Of a stretch of DNA of 5,016 bases, positions 1 through 3,667 are shown in pieces. How positions within the stretch are numbered: position 1 is the first letter of the stretch; every line of letters starts with the position of its first letter. The stretch comes from Gallionella sp. GTDB taxonomy: Bacteria > Pseudomonadota > Gammaproteobacteria > Burkholderiales > Gallionellaceae. The stretch covers positions 1 through 5,016 of the forward strand of contig JANYHX010000097.1 of NCBI GenBank assembly GCA_025362155.1. Reading direction: 5' to 3'. Under the pieces are notes generated by a model, which did not search any database, was not told where the DNA came from, and worked only from the letters and a program-made list of their open reading frames with translations. Position numbers and translations under genes: made by a program.

Positions 1-213
1 GTGTACTCCCCACAGCTGCCGCCAAATGGTCTTGGCTATGGGCGATTTAGTTTTCCTGATGTCAACAAATGGAATTGCGTTTTTCGAGAAACAAATATTA
101 CTCCGGGATCTTACGGTTACCAGTGTTTGATCATTCTTGGCACTGTTAATGAAGTGGAGGATACGTTGCGTAGGCTTTATGTTGACAAAACGTACGGGCG
201 CCATTCTCCCTAA
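1..213 (+). CDS. Unrecognised reading frame, probably the C-terminal part of a gene beginning upstream
   Basis: The frame is open from the first base to a TAA stop and encodes 70 residues. GTG at base 1 can be read as a start, but no upstream sequence is visible, so this is more likely the tail of a longer protein. The product is soluble-looking, with no membrane segment or signal peptide. It has an aromatic and glycine-rich N-terminal half (GLGYGRFSFPD), a hydrophobic strand (YQCLIILGTV) and a charged stretch (NEVEDTLRRLYVDK). I recognise no family or catalytic motif and assign no function. About 140 bases without a gene separate it from the hepT/transposase debris. It may itself be a broken gene. 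Confidence 0.3.
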   Translation: MYSPQLPPNGLGYGRFSFPDVNKWNCVFRETNITPGSYGYQCLIILGTVNEVEDTLRRLYVDKTYGRHSP

Positions 214-350
214 AAATCTCCATGCTGATCGACCTTAATGTTCAACTATTAATGCGCAATCTTCTCAATGGCCGAGTTTCAAACGGAACCTCACCATATT
301 CAAAAAGCGTTAAGACGACTTCGTGATCGCCACTAGGGAAGCCAATTCGC
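214..350. other. Stretch without a recognisable gene
   Basis: Nothing convincing is seen here. A 22-codon frame at 268-336 (MAEFQTEPHHIQ...) ends at a TAG that lies in the same frame as the hepT/transposase relic beginning at 351. It has no clear ribosome binding site and no family resemblance. The stretch is probably decayed sequence left by the rearrangements that made the next two features. Confidence 0.4.
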
Positions 351-416
351 TCAAATCGAAACACTAAATCGCGCTGAGCTGCTGGGCGTACTAACCAGGA
401 CGGAGCGATGGCTTGA
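351..416 (+). pseudogene. Fragment of a second HEPN toxin (hepT) gene
   Basis: These 66 bases match 2890-2955, inside the hepT gene further right, at 62 of 66 positions by my hand alignment. They encode QIETLNRAELLGVLTRTERWLE, against QIETLNRAERLGVLTSTERWLE in the longer copy. Similarity begins abruptly at 351 and ends at 416. Upstream in the same frame there is a TAG at 334-336 and no start codon, so the piece cannot be translated normally. At its 3' end the frame continues without a stop into an IS3-type transposase fragment. This is the relic of another HEPN/MNT locus or of a partial duplication of the one at 2331-2974; the four substitutions mean it is not a very recent exact copy. Confidence 0.75.
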
Positions 417-420
417 AGTG

Positions 421-543
421 CGGACTCCCGAAACGGGCGCGCCAGCCGCTACTCTACTGGCCCAACCCAACGAAAGCTGGGCCATGGACTTCATGAGCGA
501 TGCGCTCTATCGTGGCCGCCGGTTCCGCACATTGAACGTGCTG
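421..543 (+). mobile_element. IS3-family transposase (OrfB) remnant
   Basis: The frame encodes about 41 residues ending in LAQPNESWAMDFMSDALYRGRRFRTLNVL. This matches the segment of IS3-family OrfB around the first catalytic aspartate of the DDE integrase core (pattern W-x-M/x-DF..D.L..GRRFR.LNV). In intact transposases LNV is followed at once by an Asp-Asp pair; here the sequence changes after 543 and runs into the higBA promoter region. The frame stays open to a TAA at 583-585 but has no family resemblance past the break. No terminal inverted repeats and no other IS3 segment are seen. The family call rests on motif recognition. Confidence 0.75.
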
Positions 544-558
544 TGCTCTTGTGCTACC

Positions 559-592
559 TTGTTAATTATACCTGTTAATGTATAATTAACAC
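559..592 (+). promoter_or_regulatory. higBA promoter overlapped by a perfect inverted repeat (probable HigA operator)
   Basis: A perfect inverted repeat with 12-bp arms lies at 560-571 (TGTTAATTATAC) and 580-591 (GTATAATTAACA), separated by CTGTTAAT. The right arm contains a perfect -10 hexamer, TATAAT, at 581-586. A partial -35, TTGTTA, lies at 559-564 with a 16-bp spacer. Transcription would start near 593, the A of the higB start codon, so the mRNA would be leaderless or nearly so. HigA-type antitoxins repress their own operons by binding palindromes over the promoter, and this site is placed to do that. The spacer contains a third GTTAAT half-site at 574-579. Confidence 0.75.
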
Positions 593-967
593 ATGGTAAA
601 TCAAAAACCGCTTGAATGGATAGGGAGTAGCCACAAGGATTTGATGGCACTGCCTGTCAGTGTTAGGCAATTCTTCGGTTATGCACTCTCCCTTGCTCAG
701 GCAGGTGATCAACACGATGCTGCGAAACCGCTTAAGGGCTTTCATGGTGCAGGCGTGGTTGAGGTTGTTGAAAATGATGTCGGCGGTACATATCGTGCCA
801 TCTACACGGTGAAGTTCAAGGAAGCTGTGTTTGTCCTGCACTGCTTTCAGAAAAAGAGCAAGCGCGGCATTGCTACGCCGAAAGAGGATATGGACATTAT
901 TCACGCTAGGCTGAAAATCGCCGAGGCGATTACAAAGGAGTTGCAAAATGAAAAAAAGGCTCATTGA
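593..967 (+). CDS. higB: HigB-like toxin of the RelE/Gp49 (DUF891) family
   Basis: This 124-residue protein is the toxin of a higBA-type TA pair. Relatives are ribosome-dependent or free mRNA endonucleases with a RelE-like fold that stop translation when the antitoxin is lost. Family hallmarks are KPLEWIGSSHKDLMALP at residues 5-21, GTYRAIYTVKF at 65-75 (central strands with the conserved Arg), and VLHCFQKKSKRGIATPKEDM at 81-100 (the K-K-S/K...TP segment). The length is normal for the family. ATG 593 is the only sensible start because the family motif begins four residues later; no Shine-Dalgarno sequence precedes it, in keeping with the leaderless promoter. Its last 20 bases overlap higA. 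The gene looks intact. Confidence 0.9.
   Translation: MVNQKPLEWIGSSHKDLMALPVSVRQFFGYALSLAQAGDQHDAAKPLKGFHGAGVVEVVENDVGGTYRAIYTVKFKEAVFVLHCFQKKSKRGIATPKEDMDIIHARLKIAEAITKELQNEKKAH
934..940 (+). promoter_or_regulatory. Ribosome binding site of higA inside higB
   Basis: AAAGGAG lies 7 bases before ATG 948. It is a strong site, whereas higB has none. The contrast suggests that the antitoxin is translated more efficiently than the toxin from the same mRNA. Confidence 0.75.
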
Positions 968-1280
968 CGGTACAGAGGTTCAACGCAGTTCTGGCAACGT
1001 GTATGCCGATCTTGGGTTGCCTGACGCGGAAAAACTCAAAATCAAAACGGGCTTGGTGATCGAGATCAGGAAGGCTATGCGCCGCCTTGAATTGACTCAG
1101 CAAGCGGCGGCAAAGCGCATGGGTATTACTCAGCCCAAAGTGTCTGACATGATGAGAGGCGACTTCTCTAATCTGTCAGAACGAAAGCTAATGGATTGTT
1201 TGAATCGGCTTGGTTATGACATTGAAATAAAAATTAGACCCACTTCTGAGACTGTCGGGCACTTAATGCTGGCTGTCTAG
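948..1280 (+). CDS. higA: HigA-like antitoxin, XRE-type helix-turn-helix protein
   Basis: This 110-residue protein is the partner of the upstream HigB. It should bind and neutralise the toxin and repress the operon. The helix-turn-helix lies at residues 50-71 (TQQAAAKRMGITQPKVSDMMRG), followed by FSNLSERKLMDCLNRLGYDIEIKI, the arrangement of HTH_37/HigA2-type antitoxins. The N-terminal 30 residues (SSGNVYADLGLPDAEKLKIK) match the usual toxin-facing segment of this subgroup. The start overlaps higB by 20 bases and has a strong ribosome binding site. The palindrome at 560-591 is its likely operator. No terminator-like hairpin follows the stop. The gene looks intact. Confidence 0.92.
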   Translation: MKKRLIDGTEVQRSSGNVYADLGLPDAEKLKIKTGLVIEIRKAMRRLELTQQAAAKRMGITQPKVSDMMRGDFSNLSERKLMDCLNRLGYDIEIKIRPTSETVGHLMLAV

Positions 1281-1354
1281 TGTAGTGCATCGTTCTTGGT
1301 AATACTTATGTTAAAACCCTTGCAGCGCTGATCGTTGGCATAAAGATGTTCGAT

Positions 1355-1389
1355 TTGACGCCATATACAGAAATCTGTATTGTTGAGCC
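1355..1389 (+). promoter_or_regulatory. vapBC promoter with overlapping palindrome
   Basis: A -35 hexamer TTGACG (1355-1360, 5 of 6 consensus) is followed, with an ideal 17-bp spacer, by TATTGT (1378-1383, 4 of 6). Transcription would start at about 1390, the A of the vapB start codon. A palindrome, ATACAGA-AA-TCTGTAT, at 1365-1380 fills the spacer and overlaps the -10. This is a typical position for autorepression by a VapB-VapC complex. A GAG at 1385-1387 is too close to the ATG to act as a ribosome binding site, so this transcript may also be leaderless. Confidence 0.6.
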
Positions 1390-1635
1390 ATGAAGACCAC
1401 TCTCGACATCAATGATTCCCTGCTTGCAAATGCAAAAGCGCTAGCTGCGCAGCAGCGGACAACCCTAACGCGTCTGATTGAGGAAGGATTGCAACTCCGC
1501 CTTCGGTCTCCCCTTGCCGCACCCAGAATAAGCAAGCGAAAGATTCCTGTCTTCAAGGGGCGTGGGGGGTTAGTTGTTGGGCTAAACCCAATCAGTAATA
1601 AAGCAATGCTGGATGCCGCTGACAATGACGCCTGA
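1390..1635 (+). CDS. vapB: VapB-like antitoxin
   Basis: This 81-residue antitoxin is paired with the PIN-domain toxin that follows. The N-terminal half (MKTTLDINDSLLANAKALAAQQRTTLTRLIEEGLQ, split here by description only as residues 1-35) has the ribbon-helix-helix pattern: a short strand TTLDIN and two amphipathic helices. The C-terminal part, with PVFKGRGGLVVGLNP at residues 53-67 and an ALLD-like KAMLD, matches the toxin-wrapping tail of VapB proteins that accompany Mtu-type PIN toxins. The ATG at 1390 coincides with the predicted transcription start and has no Shine-Dalgarno site. The stop overlaps the vapC start, indicating translational coupling. Confidence 0.85.
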   Translation: MKTTLDINDSLLANAKALAAQQRTTLTRLIEEGLQLRLRSPLAAPRISKRKIPVFKGRGGLVVGLNPISNKAMLDAADNDA

Positions 1636-2062
1636 TGTCAATGTGTTGATTGCAGCATCACGCAGTGATCATCCTCACCACAAGAGGGCCTATGCGCGCA
1701 TGGATGAAGCCATTGTGGCTTGCGCGGATGGGGTAAGCCTGAAGCTAATGCCTATGGTTGTTGCCAGTTTTTTACGGTTGGTAACAAATTCGAAGATATT
1801 CGTTCAGCCAACCCCTGTGGAAGATGCCGTGGGATTTCTGGATGCGCTCTTGGCTGTGCCGGGCGTGGAGATACCTTCTCTCGGCACCGAGTGGCCAATG
1901 TTGCGCCAAATCTGCATAGGGAAGAAGCTGTCCGCGAACAACATTCCTGATGCGTGGCTCGCGGCGGCAGTGATTCAACTCGGCGAACACCTTGTCACAT
2001 TCGACACAGATTTCAAGAAACTGCTAAGCCGGACGCAAGTGACTGTGCTTGTTTCGGGCTAA
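1625..2062 (+). CDS. vapC: VapC-like PIN-domain ribonuclease toxin
   Basis: VapC toxins are Mg-dependent RNases that cut tRNA or rRNA. From ATG 1625 the product has 145 residues, normal for the family, and begins MTPDVNVLIAASRSDHPHH, where PIN proteins start; an in-frame ATG at 1613 would add four residues and seems less likely. Visible acidic residues are D4 (PDVNVL), D109 (IPDAWLAA), D127 and D129 (TFDTDF). The second acidic position usual in PIN domains, a Glu before the FLR..TN helix, is replaced by MVVASFLRLVTN (residues 44-55); several relatives with V..GFLR..TN also lack it, so activity is still plausible. It overlaps vapB by 11 bases. Its TAA stop lies in the CTAA duplicated by the element that follows directly. 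Confidence 0.9.
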   Translation: MTPDVNVLIAASRSDHPHHKRAYARMDEAIVACADGVSLKLMPMVVASFLRLVTNSKIFVQPTPVEDAVGFLDALLAVPGVEIPSLGTEWPMLRQICIGKKLSANNIPDAWLAAAVIQLGEHLVTFDTDFKKLLSRTQVTVLVSG

Positions 2063-2192
2063 GGAAACGCTGAATAAGTCCTCCGTTCGTGGTGAGCTTG
2101 TCGAACCATGAATGGAGGGCGATTAACAATCAATGCATTAGCTTGCCGATCCTTCGACAGGCTCAGGGCGAACGGACTTATTCAGCGTTTCC
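2063..2192 (+). mobile_element. 130-bp MITE-like element with IS5-type ends
   Basis: Perfect 17-bp terminal inverted repeats lie at 2063-2079 (GGAAACGCTGAATAAGT) and 2176-2192 (its reverse complement). The element is flanked by CTAA at 2059-2062 and at 2193-2196, a 4-bp target duplication. The target fits YTAR, which is known for the IS5 group, and the ends resemble IS5 ends as I recall them (GGAAGGTGCGAA...AAGTC). No transposase is encoded; the interior is itself partly palindromic. It would have to be mobilised in trans. Strand is arbitrary. Because the duplicated target contains the vapC stop codon, insertion left the toxin's C-terminus unchanged but separated vapC from its former downstream sequence. 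Confidence 0.8.
2083..2175. repeat. Inner imperfect inverted pair of a dispersed CCGTTCG...TGAGC.TGTCGAA repeat
   Basis: The left unit at 2083-2105 reads CCGTTCG, three variable bases, TGAGCTTGTCGAA. The right unit at 2151-2175 on the opposite strand reads CCGTTCG, CCC, TGAGCCTGTCGAAGG. The two are inverted relative to each other and lie just inside the terminal repeats, offset by three extra bases (CCT) on the left. Sequences of this type are scattered in many proteobacterial genomes (recalled, not searched). With the terminal repeats they give arms of over 40 bases that could form a large cruciform or RNA hairpin after vapC and may act as a terminator. Confidence 0.65.
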
Positions 2193-2242
2193 CTAAGAAT
2201 TTGGCAGGTGAATACATTTGCATTCCAAGAAGGGCAATTGCT

Positions 2243-2326
2243 ATGACACTGAAACCCAAGATCGCACTACGCCCGCAATTTTTCCCGTCGTGCGCAAAGT
2301 GCAACTTTTGTGCGGCAGGTAACTAA
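2243..2326 (+). CDS. Possible 27-residue cysteine-containing leader peptide before mntA
   Basis: An ATG at 2243 follows AGAAGGG (2228-2234 region) at a good spacing and opens a short frame, MTLKPKIALRPQFFPSCAKC..., ending CNFCAAGN at a TAA four bases before the mntA start. It has three cysteines in a CxxCxxC pattern. A small hairpin, AAAGT-GCA-ACTTT, lies at 2296-2308 inside the frame. It may be a leader peptide, or a chance frame in the mntA leader. The evidence is only start, spacing and composition. Confidence 0.25.
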   Translation: MTLKPKIALRPQFFPSCAKCNFCAAGN

Positions 2327-2330
2327 AACG

Positions 2331-2630
2331 ATGCGACTCTCTCAACAAACACAGCAAATTATCCGGGATACTGTCCGAGAGATTTTTGGTGTCGAGGCTA
2401 ATGTAAAACTTTTCGGATCAAGAATAGACGATGATGCACGGGGCGGCGATATTGACCTGCTCGTTGAGCTGCCATCTGTCACGGCGGAGATCGAGCGTAA
2501 AACTATGCAACTTGCCGCCAGGCTTCAATTACGCATCGGCGATCAGCCTATTGATGTGCTGGTGCTTGATCCTTCAACACCCCGGCAACCAATACACGAG
2601 CAAGCCTCCATGACTGGAATAAGATTATGA
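2331..2630 (+). CDS. mntA: MNT-type minimal nucleotidyltransferase antitoxin (MntA-like)
   Basis: This 99-residue protein carries the polymerase-beta nucleotidyltransferase signature: LFGS at residues 27-30, then RIDDDARGG and the metal-binding pair D40-I-D42 (a GSx9DxD spacing), with the third Asp likely D75 in PIDVLVLD. In MNT-HEPN modules the MNT protein neutralises the HEPN toxin; characterised members do so by adding AMP to a Tyr close to the HEPN active site. I chose ATG 2331, with GGCAGGT about 10 bases upstream; a GTG at 2310 would add seven residues. The stop overlaps the hepT start as ATGA, so the two are coupled. All catalytic residues are present, although its normal target site is missing from the truncated partner. 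Confidence 0.87.
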   Translation: MRLSQQTQQIIRDTVREIFGVEANVKLFGSRIDDDARGGDIDLLVELPSVTAEIERKTMQLAARLQLRIGDQPIDVLVLDPSTPRQPIHEQASMTGIRL

Positions 2631-2974
2631 GCTCAACCTTGGGTTTGCCAGCAGCGCGTTTTCTGCATACGTTAGAGATAGTCGCGAAAGAAGGAAAGCA
2701 TCTGTCCTATAGTTGGAACAGCCTGTTCAACCAAACAATTGATGTCGAGTGGGTAGTCAGTCTGGAGCAAAACCCCGGTTGTGCCGAGCAACTAGAAGCC
2801 TTTGTGTCCCGGTTTGGCAGAATGCAAGATACGATGGCGGATAAATTATTTCCACGCTGGCTGCTTGCGCTTGCTGAGGAGCCGGGTAGTCAAATCGAAA
2901 CACTAAATCGCGCTGAGCGACTAGGCGTACTAACCAGCACGGAGCGATGGCTTGAGCCTTTACGTCGCGTTTAA
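2627..2974 (+). CDS. hepT: HEPN-domain toxin (HepT-like), truncated before its catalytic motif
   Basis: This 115-residue protein is the partner of mntA (ATGA overlap). Helical HEPN features are visible: FLHTLEIVAKEGKHLSYSWNS, the FVSRFGRMQDTMADKLFP helix at residues 59-76, and ETLNRAERLGVLTSTERWLEPLRRV at 91-115. In HepT-like proteins this last helix runs straight on into RN..VHEY, the Rx4-6H RNase motif, and the protein is usually about 140 residues or more. Here a TAA follows LRRV, and none of the three frames beyond it restores the motif. As it stands the protein should lack RNase activity and the Tyr that MntA modifies. It may still bind MntA. The break is probably a deletion junction shared with the opposing TA locus. 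Confidence 0.85.
   Translation: MSSTLGLPAARFLHTLEIVAKEGKHLSYSWNSLFNQTIDVEWVVSLEQNPGCAEQLEAFVSRFGRMQDTMADKLFPRWLLALAEEPGSQIETLNRAERLGVLTSTERWLEPLRRV
2890..2955 (+). repeat. hepT segment duplicated at 351-416
   Basis: This part of hepT is the direct-repeat partner of the fragment at 351-416: 62 of 66 bases are identical, with mismatches at four positions clustered around the RAERLG and TSTER codons. The two copies are about 2.5 kb apart in the same orientation. Recombination between them could delete both intact TA operons, although 66 bp with mismatches is a poor substrate. Confidence 0.75.
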
Positions 2975-3004
2975 ACTGACCGGAACGAATCGGACTACGC
3001 ACAT
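2960..3004 (-). pseudogene. Remnant start of a RelE/ParE-like toxin gene
   Basis: On the - strand the antitoxin stop TGA (3006-3004) overlaps an ATG (3004-3002) as TGATG, the usual coupling between an antitoxin and its toxin. The frame reads MCVVRFVPVSLNAT and stops at 2962-2960. The first eight or so residues look like the opening strand of RelE/ParE toxins; then it runs into the 3' part of hepT read backwards. No further toxin sequence is present. The identity as a toxin start is inferred from position and coupling more than from sequence. Confidence 0.5.
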
Positions 3005-3243
3005 CAAATGCCCAAATCCTTAAATAGCGCATCAGCGGATGCAAACCGCTTACCCTTGCCTTGATCCAGTTCTTCCATGGAAGCAATCGTGGTCGTGTTG
3101 GGCGATTCTTGACGTGCAATGTAAAATCGCATCAAGTCACGCACAATCTGGGCTGCTGGCCGGTGTGCTGTGGCCGCGACAGCCATAAACCGATCACGCA
3201 ACTCTGATTCCATCTTGATCGACATTTGTACTTCTTTGGACAT
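3004..3243 (-). CDS. RelB-like ribbon-helix-helix antitoxin, toxin partner missing
   Basis: This 79-residue protein begins MSKEVQMSIKMESELRDRFM, a ribbon-helix-helix strand (residues 4-10) and first helix. The second helix is HRPAAQIVRDLMRFYIARQ (27-45). It ends in GKGKRFASADALFKDLGI, the tail usual in RelB/plasmid-stabilisation antitoxins whose genes precede a RelE/ParE toxin. It should bind its operator and, formerly, its toxin. The start has AGAGGT six to eleven bases upstream. It runs towards mntA-hepT on the other strand. The toxin is reduced to a few codons, so it is an orphan that could still repress its promoter or counter a related toxin elsewhere. The symbol is left blank because RelB and ParD-like subgroups are hard to separate by eye. 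Confidence 0.85.
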   Translation of the reverse strand: MSKEVQMSIKMESELRDRFMAVAATAHRPAAQIVRDLMRFYIARQESPNTTTIASMEELDQGKGKRFASADALFKDLGI

Positions 3244-3248
3244 GGCAG

Positions 3249-3304
3249 ACCTCTGACGCGGTTAAATGAGTAGATAGGCTACCATATACCTATTAGATAT
3301 TCAA
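3249..3304 (-). promoter_or_regulatory. Control region of the RelB-like gene
   Basis: The ribosome binding site AGAGGT is the complement of 3249-3254. Upstream, the inverted repeat ATAGG (3274-3278) and CCTAT (3289-3293), 10 bases apart in an AT-rich stretch, is a candidate operator; TAGATA also occurs twice in direct orientation around it. A possible -35 (TTGAAT, complement of 3299-3304) has only a weak -10 (TAGCCT) 17 bases on. The ribosome binding site is firm; the promoter is tentative. Confidence 0.4.
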
Positions 3305-3602
3305 CGGATACCCGAACCATTGTTGCCCAATCTTGGAAGGCTAATGCAAAAGTATATTGCCGCGCAAATTTCAGAAGTACAGCTGGTAACGGCGGGTAGT
3401 CAATGAAGGTAAAAAGATGTGGCAGTGCATTGCGGATAAGTGAGCGTGCGGCACGAATGTTTCGGTGCGTGTAACTTTGAAGTGGCGCGCGCTTGGCAGA
3501 TTGAGCATGGTTTTTATATCGATATCGGCGCTCAAGACAGCCTTTGAAATCAAAACCAAATGTCCAAATCAATGGGGATCCGCTAACTGGCCTATTGATA
3601 TT
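3305..3602. other. Gene-poor stretch between the orphan antitoxin and the ATPase
   Basis: About 300 bases lie between the antitoxin control region and the ATPase control region. Apart from the probable transposase relic on the - strand (3384-3500), I see no gene. A 10-bp palindrome, ATATCGATAT, at 3516-3525 has no obvious gene to control. The stretch looks like decayed mobile-element sequence. Confidence 0.45.
3384..3500 (-). pseudogene. Probable transposase remnant (YTH..R.A..SL..NLP.LFTF type)
   Basis: Read on the - strand, this segment encodes KRAPLQSYTHRNIRAARSL followed by IRNALPHLFTFIDYPPLP. It resembles the C-terminal region of a DDE transposase group with the pattern WWYTHRRLRSAYRSL..NLPYLFTY..YP.L.IPNTTN.LEG, often labelled IS256-like or mutator-type. 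The similarity stops at about 3384, where NTTN would be expected, and neither the catalytic residues nor the ends are seen. The frame is open from 3572 to 3279, but I can support only this core. The resemblance is recalled, and the family label is uncertain. Confidence 0.4.
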
Positions 3603-3636
3603 GCGACTTTATACATCTTAACTGCAATAAAGTCGC
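3603..3636 (+). promoter_or_regulatory. Perfect inverted repeat upstream of the ATPase gene, possible operator
   Basis: GCGACTTTAT (3603-3612) and ATAAAGTCGC (3627-3636) are perfect 10-bp inverted repeats with a 14-bp spacer, 31 bases before the ATPase start. The centres are about two helical turns apart, which suits a dimeric repressor. A partial -35 TTGATA (3595-3600) overlaps its left edge, but the -10 at the matching distance is poor (TTAACT). Another possible -10, TATGCT, lies at 3656-3661. No T-run follows, so a terminator is unlikely. Confidence 0.5.
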
Positions 3637-3667
3637 GTCTTTCTTGCATTTGTTGTATGCTGTACGC

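Noticed and set aside
182..187. Perfect TTGACA hexamer
   Set aside because: No -10 hexamer at 15-19 bp and it lies within the open frame of 1-213; probably chance.
575..964. 129-codon - strand frame opposite higB
   Set aside because: Antisense shadow of a recognised toxin gene with a matching antitoxin.
2108..2326. 72-codon + strand frame across the right half of the mobile element
   Set aside because: Its first half is palindromic element sequence and it resembles no protein; only the last 27 codons have a plausible start and are listed separately.
2757..3119. 120-codon - strand frame opposite hepT
   Set aside because: It runs antisense through hepT and in another frame through the RelB-like gene; no family resemblance. 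It is not the missing toxin.
3516..3525. Palindrome ATATCGATAT
   Set aside because: A 10-bp AT-rich palindrome is expected by chance, and no gene start is near.
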